Shown piece by piece: positions 18,517 through 28,403 of a DNA stretch of 38,616 nt. The translations under genes were made by a program, and so were the position numbers. Position 1 is the first letter of the stretch; every line of letters begins with the position of its first letter. Where the stretch lies: positions 1 through 38,616 of the forward strand of contig CAJBTU010000078.1 in the NCBI GenBank assembly GCA_903958625.1, in the 5' to 3' direction. Below the pieces are notes generated by a model. It was not told the DNA's origin. It saw only the letters and a list, made by a program, of their open reading frames with translations, and ran no database searches. Source of the DNA: an uncultured Ignavibacteriota bacterium (GTDB taxonomy: Bacteria > Bacteroidota > Ignavibacteria > UBA10030 > UBA8401).

Positions 18517-19596
18517 ATGCTAATACAAAAATCGGACATGATAAATCGAATGAACAGAATTTTCACCTTCATCATCGCGGTGGTGCTGTTATCCGTTCAG
18601 GCCAAAAGCCAGGTTGGGAATAATACGGTGGGATGGGGAGTGGAACCACTGGAGATCAGCAGAGTTGCCGCTGCGGGATGGCAGTTTTTGAAATTACCGA
18701 CTGACGCACGCAGCGCGGCGCTTGGAGGAATAAAGTCGGCGATAGGGCACGGCAACGCAAACTCGGCGTTCAATAATCCTGCTTCGGCTTCGGATATCTC
18801 CGGTTCGGATATTCAACTCTCTGCAATGAACTGGGTAGCCGATATTCAATATAACAGCATCTCCTACGTGCAGAATGTTGAAACATGGGGAACATTTGGC
18901 ATCAACTGTATATATCTGAATTATGGCGATATGGTCCGCACTAAAGTTGCGCAGGGTTTTGATGCATTGGGGAATGATATCGGTATAGTGCCGATCACGG
19001 AAGGTTTGCCAACATTTACCGCACATGATCTGGCTGCGGGGATTTTATATTCGCGCCGGATCACCGAGTTCCTTCAAGTTGGAGGAAGTCTGAAATATAC
19101 GGAACAGCAGATCGATGATGCGAAGATGGGAAGCTGGGCACTGGACATCGGAACGATGTACTGGACCGGAATAGGAAGTTTGCGTATCTCGATGCTTGGG
19201 AAAAACTTCGGGCCGGACGGCGAATTTTTAACATACGAAGGAAGGATCGCGCAGGCGCCGGCAATGGTCAAAATGCCGATGATTTTTATCCTTGGCGCTG
19301 CATACGATATTCTTCAGCCGAACAACGACAGCCGGCAACGATTGACACTTGCCGCCGAGTATGTGAAACCCAACGACGGTCCTGATAAGGTCAATGTCGG
19401 TTTTGAATATTTCATGTTTTCCAATATCTATTTCCGCGGCGGATACCGGTTCAACTACGATGAGGAAAGCTATACGTTCGGGTTCGGCGTTGAATATTCG
19501 GTGGACGATGACGTAAAAATTAAAATGGATTATGCGTATGCCAATGTCGGCAGGTTCAAGTATGTGAATATGCTGACATTCGGATTTGGATTTTAA
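18517..19596 (+). CDS. PorV/UPF0164-like outer-membrane beta-barrel protein
   Basis: AAGWQFLKLPTDARSAALGGIKSAIGHGNANSAFNNPAS...MNWVADIQYNSISYVQN; C-term aromatic FGFGF. Confidence 0.75.
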   Translation: MLIQKSDMINRMNRIFTFIIAVVLLSVQAKSQVGNNTVGWGVEPLEISRVAAAGWQFLKLPTDARSAALGGIKSAIGHGNANSAFNNPASASDISGSDIQLSAMNWVADIQYNSISYVQNVETWGTFGINCIYLNYGDMVRTKVAQGFDALGNDIGIVPITEGLPTFTAHDLAAGILYSRRITEFLQVGGSLKYTEQQIDDAKMGSWALDIGTMYWTGIGSLRISMLGKNFGPDGEFLTYEGRIAQAPAMVKMPMIFILGAAYDILQPNNDSRQRLTLAAEYVKPNDGPDKVNVGFEYFMFSNIYFRGGYRFNYDEESYTFGFGVEYSVDDDVKIKMDYAYANVGRFKYVNMLTFGFGF

Positions 19597-19643
19597 TATC
19601 AATTTTTAATCGAAATGAACATTTATTCAATAAGGAGGTAATC

Positions 19644-22600
19644 ATGAAGAGTTATTTTCAGAGCATTCTTTTTGTTCTCATTTTTTCTTTCTCCGCACCA
19701 TTACTGCATGGGCAGATAATGATACAGGAAGATTTCAATTATACTGCGGGTACCGATCTTGTCACCAACGGATGGTCGAAAGCAGCACTCGTTTGGAATC
19801 CGGTCACCGTCGTATCACCCGGCCTTACGTACCAGGGATATATCGGTGCAGGCGTAGGGAACGCGGCATTGTTAATGGACTATACCGAACGGTATTCAAA
19901 ATCCATTACGGTCCCAACAGCCGGAGATCTTTATGCAGCATTTATGGTCAGGGTTGACACTGCAACTTCCTCGGGCGGTTACGTTGTCTGTTTTTATTCA
20001 AACAATGCGGCACGCGGCAGATTTTGGATCAAAAATGACGGATCCGGGAATTTGAAATTCGGTTTAAGCGGAAAAAGTGCATCGGCTCCCGTTACGTATG
20101 AAGCAACAAATTATCTTTTCAAAACAACATATCTGGTGGTGTTAAAATATTCGATCGTTGTAGGAACAACGAACGATTTATATTCGCTGATCGTCAATCC
20201 ATTGCCCGGGAAAGCGGAGCCGGTTGCAAATATTTTGCCGTTTACCGATACTGGAAGTGATCTTGGGGCAAATACTTCCGGTGCAAGTCTTTCCATTCAA
20301 GGACGGGACAGCCTGGGAACGGGTGCCGTGTTTGTTGTAGATGGAATACGCGTTGGAACTGCCTGGACTTCGGTCGTTCCGCCGCCGCCGTTCTATTATA
20401 AAGGAACCGGCGCTGTTGATGATCCGAATAGTTGGGGTGACAACACCAACGGGTCGGGGAACCATCCGGTTGATTTTGGCGTGGACAACCAGTTATATCT
20501 ATTAACGAATACAACATCAGTAACTCTTTCGTCACCCTGGGTGGTATCGGGTGCTGGTTCAAAAGTTATTGTTGCCGGCGGAACTGCGCTGACCGTTGCA
20601 ACGGGCGGAGTTCTTTCTGCCACCATAGATGTAGCATCCGGCGGAGTGCTCAATTTAACCAGCGCCGATTTCCTTCCGGTATTCGGTACGAACGGCGGCA
20701 CAGTAAACTTCGATAATGCTGCCGGTATCACTCTTACCCAGGATGTGGTTCTGCCAACCAGTTCCGGTTATTATGTACTGGCAAATGGAAACCTTAATGT
20801 TGGTACATATAAACTTTCTGTCAAAGGAAGACTGCGAACCAATAATTTTAAAGTCCTTGGCAGCGGAACTTTTGCATTGGATTCCGCAGGCACCTTAGCG
20901 GTCTCTTCACCCGATGGAATCGTTGCCAGCGGATCAACCGGTGATATACAAACAACGGGCAGATCATTCTCCCGGTACGCAAACTATATCTACTCCGGTA
21001 CAGCCAATCAAACGACGGGCAATGCAATTCCGGATACCGTTGCAAACATAACAGTAGCAATGAACAATCGTAATTTGACAACAACACTGTCCAAACCGAT
21101 TGTTGTTACCGGTAACCTTACAATGACAAGCGGAAAATATAAATTAGGGAATTTTAATCTTGTCTTCTCCAATCCGAGCGGACAATCAGATACATCGTAC
21201 GTTATCACCGACGGTACCGGTGCTTTGATCAGAACAACGGCGAACACAGGACGAAAAACGATGCCGATCGGCTCGGCTCTTGAATATCGCCCGGCAGTAT
21301 TCATTTTTGAATCAACACCGACCGGTATGCGCAATATCGCATTCCGTTACATTACCGGAGATACGGGGTCGGTCGGCTTTCCCGTGAATATCTTTTATCG
21401 TTACAAAGGGGGATATTGGAATGTTGCAAGCGACAGCGCAAGTAATCCAGTTTACCGGTTAGATATAATTTCGCCGAATGGATTTGCCGATCCGTCCACA
21501 CGGAGGATCATCTATCGCGCAAGCAATACGGTGAAGTGGGATACTATAGCGAACGTACTCAATACATTTTATGCGGATACGGTGACGCAGGGGGGCATCG
21601 ATAAGTTTGGTCAGTTTGCCATCGGAATCGGAACTCCTCAATCGCCGACAACGGGAAAACGGTATGAAAGCGAAGTATTCACTTCATTCCAAATTCAGTC
21701 TGCGATTCCGTATGGTACGGATGTCAAACAAACGCTGGATCTTTATACCGGCACAAGCGACAGCCGCACAGATCGTCCGCTGGTAGTGTTTATTCCCGGC
21801 GGCGGATTTAAAGCGGTGAATGCGCCCGGCGGATTCAGTAATATTCTCGGCGGCGGGTTGGCAAAACGTGGATATGTTGTCGCGAACATCAATTACTATC
21901 GCACGGCTTCCAGTCAGCCCACGGATTCTTCCTCATTCGAAATAATGCTAAAAGCACAGCAGGATGTAAAAGCGGCGATACGGTTCCTGAGAAAAAATGG
22001 AACATCGTACGGTATTGATACGTCGCAAATTTTTCTTACCGGCAGTTCTGCCGGTTCCATTACCGCTCTCCATATAGCATATCTGGATTCTGCAGAAGTG
22101 CCGGGCAAGTATGTCAACTGGAGCAACATTGGAGGTACCTTTGACGGACCGGATCGCGGAACACCCGGAATTTCCACACGCGTTTCCGGAGTCATCTCGA
22201 ACTGGGGAGCGATTGGTGATACTGCCTGGATGAAGAACAGCAAAGTGCCGGTGTATTGTGTTCACGGCCTGGCAGATTCGACCGTGTTTTATGATTCCAT
22301 TCCTGCCGATGGTCCATTCCGGTATTCCAGCAAATATATTTACGCGACTACTCAGAGACTGGGTATCACCAGCGGATTAAAAACGTTTGTTAACACTGGT
22401 CATACGCTGGATAATGATGCGGCCAAACAGGACGACGCCTATAAATCTTCAAGCACCTGGCTTTTGACGCTTCTCAAACCCAGTACGCTTGGTGTTCAGA
22501 ATGAACAAAGGATAGTTCCGACGTCGATCAGTCTGCTGAACAATTATCCGAATCCGTTCAATCCTTCAACAACAATACGGTATCAGCTTCCATCGATGAT

Positions 22601-22784
22601 GCACATAAGAGTCAGCGTATATAATATCATCGGACAAGAAGTCGCAACATTAGTGAATGAAATAAAGGATGCAGGAGAATATTCTGTTACGTTTGATGCA
22701 TCGAGACTTGCTTCGGGTTTGTATCTGTATCAACTGAAAGCCGGTTCGTTCGTTCAAACAAAGAAAATGTTGCTTCTAAAGTAA
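19644..22784 (+). CDS. T9SS-exported fusion: N-terminal beta-sandwich module, beta-repeat region, C-terminal alpha/beta-hydrolase esterase, T9SS sorting domain
   Basis: PLVVFIPGGGFKAV, GSSAGS, GHTLDND; sorting tail NNYPNPFNPSTTIRYQLPSMMHIRVSVYNIIGQEVATLVNE; SD aaggaggt. Confidence 0.85.
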   Translation: MKSYFQSILFVLIFSFSAPLLHGQIMIQEDFNYTAGTDLVTNGWSKAALVWNPVTVVSPGLTYQGYIGAGVGNAALLMDYTERYSKSITVPTAGDLYAAFMVRVDTATSSGGYVVCFYSNNAARGRFWIKNDGSGNLKFGLSGKSASAPVTYEATNYLFKTTYLVVLKYSIVVGTTNDLYSLIVNPLPGKAEPVANILPFTDTGSDLGANTSGASLSIQGRDSLGTGAVFVVDGIRVGTAWTSVVPPPPFYYKGTGAVDDPNSWGDNTNGSGNHPVDFGVDNQLYLLTNTTSVTLSSPWVVSGAGSKVIVAGGTALTVATGGVLSATIDVASGGVLNLTSADFLPVFGTNGGTVNFDNAAGITLTQDVVLPTSSGYYVLANGNLNVGTYKLSVKGRLRTNNFKVLGSGTFALDSAGTLAVSSPDGIVASGSTGDIQTTGRSFSRYANYIYSGTANQTTGNAIPDTVANITVAMNNRNLTTTLSKPIVVTGNLTMTSGKYKLGNFNLVFSNPSGQSDTSYVITDGTGALIRTTANTGRKTMPIGSALEYRPAVFIFESTPTGMRNIAFRYITGDTGSVGFPVNIFYRYKGGYWNVASDSASNPVYRLDIISPNGFADPSTRRIIYRASNTVKWDTIANVLNTFYADTVTQGGIDKFGQFAIGIGTPQSPTTGKRYESEVFTSFQIQSAIPYGTDVKQTLDLYTGTSDSRTDRPLVVFIPGGGFKAVNAPGGFSNILGGGLAKRGYVVANINYYRTASSQPTDSSSFEIMLKAQQDVKAAIRFLRKNGTSYGIDTSQIFLTGSSAGSITALHIAYLDSAEVPGKYVNWSNIGGTFDGPDRGTPGISTRVSGVISNWGAIGDTAWMKNSKVPVYCVHGLADSTVFYDSIPADGPFRYSSKYIYATTQRLGITSGLKTFVNTGHTLDNDAAKQDDAYKSSSTWLLTLLKPSTLGVQNEQRIVPTSISLLNNYPNPFNPSTTIRYQLPSMMHIRVSVYNIIGQEVATLVNEIKDAGEYSVTFDASRLASGLYLYQLKAGSFVQTKKMLLLK

Positions 22785-22801
22785 GATCTTCACAAAATAC
22801 A

Positions 22802-22843
22802 GGAGCCATCAAAGAGATTTTGGTGGCTCTTGTCCTTTTTATC
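22802..22843 (+). terminator. Terminator-like hairpin
   Basis: GGAGCCAtc...gTGGCTCttgtccTTTTT just after stop. Confidence 0.6.
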
Positions 22844-22870
22844 GCTTGCCAATAGAAAACATCCTCGATC

Positions 22871-24697
22871 ATGAAATATTTTCGCATCATAGTATTTGTT
22901 CTTACTGCGCTCATCCAAACAGCGGGATCCCAATCGATCACGTATTATGTGGATGCTGCCGGCGGTAATGATGCAAATACCGGAAAATCTCCGGCTGTTC
23001 CATGGAAGAACATTACGAAAATAAACGCAATAACATTTCAACCCGGCGACAGCATCCTGCTCAAATCAGGATCTGTGTGGAGCGGACAATTGCTGCTTCA
23101 AGGGTCGGGTAAGAAAGAGAAACCGGTAATTGTTGACGCATACGGCGGCACGCAAAAACCGAGAATAGACGGCAATGGAATTATAGGTTCGGCAGCATTA
23201 CATCTCAACAACGGTAAATTCTGGGAGATCAATAATCTTGAAATAACCAACGACTCGCCCACAGCTGCCGATCGCCGGGGAGTTCTGATCAGCGCATCCG
23301 ATTTTGGCCTGGTTGAGCATATCTATCTCCGGAATCTGAATATCCATGACGTGAAAGGAATTGTTGGAGGCGACGATGCATCCAAACGGACAGCCGGTAT
23401 CGGGATCGAGACAACAACCGACAGAATCCTGGCGACACGATTTGATGATATTTTGATCGAAGGATGTACGATCTGGAATATTGATAATACGGGGATATAC
23501 ACGGACAATCTCATCTTTCGGAACACACCGGGATCTGCGGATTGGACCAAACGACGTTTCACGAATTTCATCATACGCAAGAACACCATTCATCATATCG
23601 CAAAAAATGCGATGATCATACGGCTTTTTGACGGCGGACTTGTAGAAAACAATGTGTGTTACGAGACAGCATTAAAAACTACCGGCAATACAATGTTCAC
23701 CGCTTCCTGCAATGGTACGGTGTTTCAGTACAACGAAGGATATTTTAACCGGGCATCACTGCAAGGTGGGGATTTCGGAGATGGCAGTATGTATGATGCG
23801 GATCTTAAAAGTTCGAACATTATTTTCCAATACAGCTACAGTCATGATAACAGCCACGGATTATTTTGGAGCTGCACCACCCAGCCGGATTCAGGGATCG
23901 TCTGCCGGTACAATGTCAGTCAGAATGACAAAGGGATCATTTTCTGCATCAATTATCCGGTGACATCGGTTCAGATCTATAACAATACAGTCTATATCGG
24001 CCAGGGACTTTCATCGAAGATCATTTCGGAACGGAATGTGAACACAGGAACACGAAACTATAGTTTTAAAAACAATATCATTTATAATCTCAGCGCGAAT
24101 TCAGTCTATGATTTTAGAACGACAGGATACACGCGCGATATTAATTATAATACATTGTACGGATTTCATCCTTCGAACGAACCGGCCGATTCCAATAAAC
24201 TCACCAACGATCCGAATTTTTTTAATCCAGGGTCGGCGGGCACTGGGATCTCAACAATATTAGGATACATGCTGCAGGCAAATTCATCCGCCATTAATAG
24301 CGGAATAATGTTTCCGAACCATCCGGTGAGGGATATTGCCGGCAACAGCGTTCCGGTGGATGGAAGCGTGGACCGGGGAGCTTTCGAGTTCCAGGGTCCC
24401 GTCGGTATTCTTCAAGACCATGATTCTGCGCCGCTTCAGTATGAATTGAATCAAAACTTCCCGAATCCGTTCAACCCTTCCACACGAATAACCTATTCTA
24501 TCCCTTCCTTGCAAAAAGTTGTGCTCGAAGTTTTTAATATGCTGGGAATGAAGATTGAAACACTGGTAAACGACGTCATTCCGGCAGGAGTCCATTCGGT
24601 TGCGTTTAATGCTCTACATCTACCGAGTGGAGTTTACCTGTATCGCTTGCGCGCCGGCACGTATGAGTGCGTAAAGCGCATGGCATTTGTGAAGTAG
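22871..24697 (+). CDS. Right-handed parallel beta-helix protein (polysaccharide lyase-like) with T9SS sorting domain
   Basis: ITYYVDAAGGNDANTGKSPAVPWKNITKINAITFQPGDSILLKSGSVW; repeated NxIxxN rungs; FPNPFNPSTRITYSIPSLQKVVLEVFNMLGMKIETLVND. Confidence 0.82.
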   Translation: MKYFRIIVFVLTALIQTAGSQSITYYVDAAGGNDANTGKSPAVPWKNITKINAITFQPGDSILLKSGSVWSGQLLLQGSGKKEKPVIVDAYGGTQKPRIDGNGIIGSAALHLNNGKFWEINNLEITNDSPTAADRRGVLISASDFGLVEHIYLRNLNIHDVKGIVGGDDASKRTAGIGIETTTDRILATRFDDILIEGCTIWNIDNTGIYTDNLIFRNTPGSADWTKRRFTNFIIRKNTIHHIAKNAMIIRLFDGGLVENNVCYETALKTTGNTMFTASCNGTVFQYNEGYFNRASLQGGDFGDGSMYDADLKSSNIIFQYSYSHDNSHGLFWSCTTQPDSGIVCRYNVSQNDKGIIFCINYPVTSVQIYNNTVYIGQGLSSKIISERNVNTGTRNYSFKNNIIYNLSANSVYDFRTTGYTRDINYNTLYGFHPSNEPADSNKLTNDPNFFNPGSAGTGISTILGYMLQANSSAINSGIMFPNHPVRDIAGNSVPVDGSVDRGAFEFQGPVGILQDHDSAPLQYELNQNFPNPFNPSTRITYSIPSLQKVVLEVFNMLGMKIETLVNDVIPAGVHSVAFNALHLPSGVYLYRLRAGTYECVKRMAFVK

Positions 24698-24845
24698 AAA
24701 ACGATTTGGAACAGCCGGCAAATCTCATTGCTGCACCACTGTTTTTGCATGAAAAAGAACCCGGTGGTTTGACGGAAAGGGTCGTTTAAGGGAAAAGTTA
24801 TACGTGGTTTATTCCCCATAAAATTCGACAGGACCAATCAGTTAA

Positions 24846-24860
24846 GTTCATTTCTTGTAA
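24846..24860 (+). promoter_or_regulatory. Partial third copy of the conserved element, upstream of the metabolic operon
   Basis: GTTCATTTCTTGTAA vs GTTCTTATCTTGTAA in copy 1 (13/15 identical); preceding half not conserved. Confidence 0.35.
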
Positions 24861-24969
24861 TTCTGGAGTGTATTGCCAGTAATATACTGTTTAATACTGA
24901 AATCTCCGGTGAAGGTTTGCGTTATTATATTACGAAATTAAGTTTTTCTCACTAAGAACAGGTCATAAA

Positions 24970-25815
24970 ATGAAATATTCAATGGAAGGTCTTAAAGGAA
25001 AAGTCTGTGTCATCACCGGCGGCGGCGGAGTAATCGGAACATCGTTAGCGATCGGGTTGGGTGAGGCAGGAGCAGTGATTGCTATTGTTGATTTTGTGAA
25101 AGAAAAAGCAGACGAAGTGGCAAGGATCGTTGCCGAAAAAACCGGCGTTGCTACGATTGGAGTGTTCGGCAATGTTCTGGATAAAGGAACGCTGATCGAA
25201 GCGAAGAAACTGATCAATGAACGGCTTGGCAAAATCGACATACTTGTGAATGGTGCAGGGGGAAATGCGCCGACAGCAACCACGCAGGTCGAATTCATGA
25301 CCAAAGATACTTTGGGAGATCTTTCCAAAGGATTTTTCGGACTTGATATCGAAGGATTCCGGAAAGTTTTCGATCTGAATTTTTTAGGAACGGTACTGCC
25401 GACGATGGTCTTTGCCGAAGACATGGCGGGACGGGGCGGAAACATCATCAATATTTCTTCCATGAATTCTTTCCGTCCGTTGACAAAAATTCCGGCGTAT
25501 TCGGCCGCAAAAGCAAGCATCAACAATTTAACGGAATGGCTTGCCGTTCATTTTGCAAAACTTGATATCCGCGTGAACGCGATCGCTCCGGGATTTTTCC
25601 TTACCGATCAAAATCGATTTTTATTGACCGATAAAGAAACAGGCAAACTCACTGCCCGGGGGAACAAGATCATCGACAATACGCCGATGGGAAGATTCGG
25701 CGAACCGGACGAATTGATCGGTACACTTTTATATCTCACGTCGGATCTTTCCAAGTTCGTCACCGGCGTGGTCATTCCTGTTGACGGCGGTTTTAACGTT
25801 TACGCTGGAGTATAA
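24970..25815 (+). CDS. uxuB: SDR-family D-mannonate (fructuronate) oxidoreductase, UxuB-type
   Basis: GKVCVITGGGGVIGTSLAIGLGEAGA, NGAGGNAP, YSAAK catalytic motif; uronate operon context. Confidence 0.75.
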   Translation: MKYSMEGLKGKVCVITGGGGVIGTSLAIGLGEAGAVIAIVDFVKEKADEVARIVAEKTGVATIGVFGNVLDKGTLIEAKKLINERLGKIDILVNGAGGNAPTATTQVEFMTKDTLGDLSKGFFGLDIEGFRKVFDLNFLGTVLPTMVFAEDMAGRGGNIINISSMNSFRPLTKIPAYSAAKASINNLTEWLAVHFAKLDIRVNAIAPGFFLTDQNRFLLTDKETGKLTARGNKIIDNTPMGRFGEPDELIGTLLYLTSDLSKFVTGVVIPVDGGFNVYAGV

Positions 25816-25919
25816 GGAACGTGTAACATGATGTTCCCTTTATTGTGCGGGCCAAGAACCGGCGGCACTAGTAAAACAGAAAAAATATTTTCTATAAATA
25901 TTATTTAAAGGAGCTAACA

Positions 25920-26999
25920 ATGAGCGGCTTAGTCATAAAAAAAGAAGGGGCTTTGGATCTTGTATCACTCGGCGCATTGGTCAATCGTCTTGATCCCGGC
26001 ATCATCCCGTTTCGAAAAGCAACGGAATGCAAAATTCATGTGAGCGGCGGCGAGTTCAACGTGGCCGCAAATTTGTCCGATTGTTTCGGAATGAAAACCG
26101 GTATTGCAACGGCAATGGTCGATTATCCGGTCGGTGAATTAATCGCGGAACGCGTGCGTGCGATGGGAGTAAAACCGTTCTATAAACGATTCAAGCACAA
26201 CGGTGTGAACGGACCCAATATGGCAACGGTGTACAGCGATCAGGGCCATGGTGTGCGTCCGCCGGTAGTGTTCTATAACCGTTCCAATGAAGCCGGAGCT
26301 CAATTAAAACCGGGTGATTTCAATTGGGATGAAATTTTTGCCGGCGGTGTGCGGTGGTTCCATAGCGGAGGAATATTTTCGGCACTCTCGGAAACGACTG
26401 GACAATTGATCATTGAAGGGATGAAGGCCGCCAAGAAAGCAGGCGCGGTCACAAGTTTTGACTTGAATTACCGCGCAAAACTGTGGAATATATGGGGGGG
26501 CGAGAAAAAAGCGGCAGAAGTAATTCACGGTATTGTTGAGAATGTTGACGTGCTGGTGGGGAACGAAGAGGATCTGCAAAAAGGTCTGGGAATGCCGGGG
26601 CAGGATGTCGAATCAACATCGGCACTCGATCCGACCGCATTCTTTAAGATGATCGAATCGGTCGTCAAGAAATATCCGAATGTCAAAGCGGTTGCAACAA
26701 CGTTGCGCGAAGTGCATTCCACCAACCACCACAGCTGGGCGGCCGTTGCGTGGATCGACGGGAAGACGTATGTTTCCCCAACATGTGAACTGGATGTTGT
26801 TGATCGTGTGGGCGGCGGCGACGGTTATGCGTCAGGATTTTTCTACGGACTTTTATCCGGTGAATCTCCTGAAGATGCCGTAAGACTCGGCTGGGCGCAC
26901 GGGGCAATGCTGACAACAACGCCGGGCGATACCACAATGGTAACGGCGGATCAGGTTCGCGCGTTTGCCAAAGGCGGATCGGCGCGAATTCAGCGGTAA
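25920..26999 (+). CDS. PfkB-family sugar/aldonate kinase 1 (KdgK-like, divergent)
   Basis: VSGGEFNVAANL, DLNYRAKLW, NEEDLQKGLG, DRVGGGDGYASGF signature. Confidence 0.88.
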   Translation: MSGLVIKKEGALDLVSLGALVNRLDPGIIPFRKATECKIHVSGGEFNVAANLSDCFGMKTGIATAMVDYPVGELIAERVRAMGVKPFYKRFKHNGVNGPNMATVYSDQGHGVRPPVVFYNRSNEAGAQLKPGDFNWDEIFAGGVRWFHSGGIFSALSETTGQLIIEGMKAAKKAGAVTSFDLNYRAKLWNIWGGEKKAAEVIHGIVENVDVLVGNEEDLQKGLGMPGQDVESTSALDPTAFFKMIESVVKKYPNVKAVATTLREVHSTNHHSWAAVAWIDGKTYVSPTCELDVVDRVGGGDGYASGFFYGLLSGESPEDAVRLGWAHGAMLTTTPGDTTMVTADQVRAFAKGGSARIQR

Positions 27000-27020
27000 G
27001 TTTTTTGAAATAATTTCGTG

Positions 27021-27046
27021 ACGCCGTTGAATGTGACCAACGGCGT
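27021..27046. other. Intercistronic perfect stem-loop without T-run
   Basis: ACGCCGTTG-aatgtgac-CAACGGCGT between the kinase and LarA-like genes. Confidence 0.6.
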
Positions 27047-27118
27047 TGCCGAAGTTATTACAGCAGTTTCCAAAATATTGCGCTATCAAAGCAGACGTGG
27101 AAGAAAGTTTAGAATCCT

Positions 27119-28390
27119 ATGTTATATTTTTCAAAAGGTTCAAGCAGCACAGTTCTTACGGATGAGGAATTACGGAGCGCACTGCATTCCGTTTTCGAAA
27201 AATTCGGAAATGTAAAACGGGTGCTTGCCATTCCGCCGGATGCAACCAGGTTTCATTCGTATGCCGGGCCGCTGACAGTCTTTACCTACCAATATTATCA
27301 GGATCGTCTTAAAGCAGTTCTTCCCGCACTCGGCACTCACTCTGCAATGACCTCTTCACAGATCGATCACATGTTTCCCGCTGTTCCGCACAATCTGTTC
27401 AAAGTGCACGATTGGAGAAACGGACTGGTAACGTTGGGTGAAGTCCCCTCCGAGTTTGTCAGCAGTGTATCCGAACAACGGGTGAAATATTCATGGCCGG
27501 CTCAGGTGGACAAAGAACTGGTGGAGGGGAACTATGACGTGATCTATTCGTTGGGTCAGGTGGTCCCTCATGAAGTTGTCGGCATGGCCAATTATAATAA
27601 AAATATTTTTGTCGGCACGGGCGGATCGGAAGGGATCAACAAGAGTCATTTTCTCGGTGCCGCATACGGCATGGAGCGGATCATGGGCCGCGCTGATACG
27701 CCGGTCCGGCAGGTGCTGAACTATGCATCGGATCATTTCGCGAAGCATTTACCGATCATCTACATACAGACCGTTGTAGGAAAAGATGCGTCGGGGAAAT
27801 TGGTCGTCCGCGGATTATATATCGGCGACGATGTGGAATGTTTTCTGCTGGCTTCAAAACTATCGCTTGAAGTGAATTTCGAAATGCTGGATCACGAATT
27901 GGATAAGGTGATTGTCTATCTCGATCCGTCAGAATTTAAATCAACGTGGTTGGGGAACAAAAGCGTGTACCGCACGCGTATGGCAATTGCCGATGATGGG
28001 GAACTTGTCATTCTCGCGCCGGGATTGAAAGAATTCGGCGAGGATCCGACGATCGACAAACTGATCAGAAAATACGGATATGTGAAAACCCCGCAGGTTC
28101 TGGAACATGTGAAAAAGAACGATGATCTGCGCAACAACCTTTCTGCGGCGGCTCACTTGATCCATGGTTCCTCTGAAGGACGCTTTTCCATCACGTATTG
28201 TCCCGGCATGCTTACGAAGGAAGAGATCGAATCGGTGAATTTCAAATATGCGGACCTTCATACGATGATGAAGCGTTATGATCCGGCGCAGTTGAAAGAC
28301 GGCTATAACGTGATGCCCGACGGAGAAAAAATATTCTACATATCCAATCCCGCTCTCGGACTATGGGCGTATAAGGAAAAATTTAAATAG
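27119..28390 (+). CDS. LarA-like (DUF2088) racemase/epimerase family protein, candidate D-mannonate 2-epimerase
   Basis: IPPDATRFHSYAG, LGTHSAMTSSQIDHMF, VVPHEVVGMANYNKNIFVGTGGSEGINKSHFLGA. Confidence 0.8.
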   Translation: MLYFSKGSSSTVLTDEELRSALHSVFEKFGNVKRVLAIPPDATRFHSYAGPLTVFTYQYYQDRLKAVLPALGTHSAMTSSQIDHMFPAVPHNLFKVHDWRNGLVTLGEVPSEFVSSVSEQRVKYSWPAQVDKELVEGNYDVIYSLGQVVPHEVVGMANYNKNIFVGTGGSEGINKSHFLGAAYGMERIMGRADTPVRQVLNYASDHFAKHLPIIYIQTVVGKDASGKLVVRGLYIGDDVECFLLASKLSLEVNFEMLDHELDKVIVYLDPSEFKSTWLGNKSVYRTRMAIADDGELVILAPGLKEFGEDPTIDKLIRKYGYVKTPQVLEHVKKNDDLRNNLSAAAHLIHGSSEGRFSITYCPGMLTKEEIESVNFKYADLHTMMKRYDPAQLKDGYNVMPDGEKIFYISNPALGLWAYKEKFK

Positions 28391-28403
28391 AAAAGGTAAA
28401 AAC

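Noticed and set aside
24963-25526. 187-aa minus-strand ORF antisense to the SDR gene
   Set aside because: Low-complexity Ser/Pro-rich shadow translation opposite a well-supported gene.
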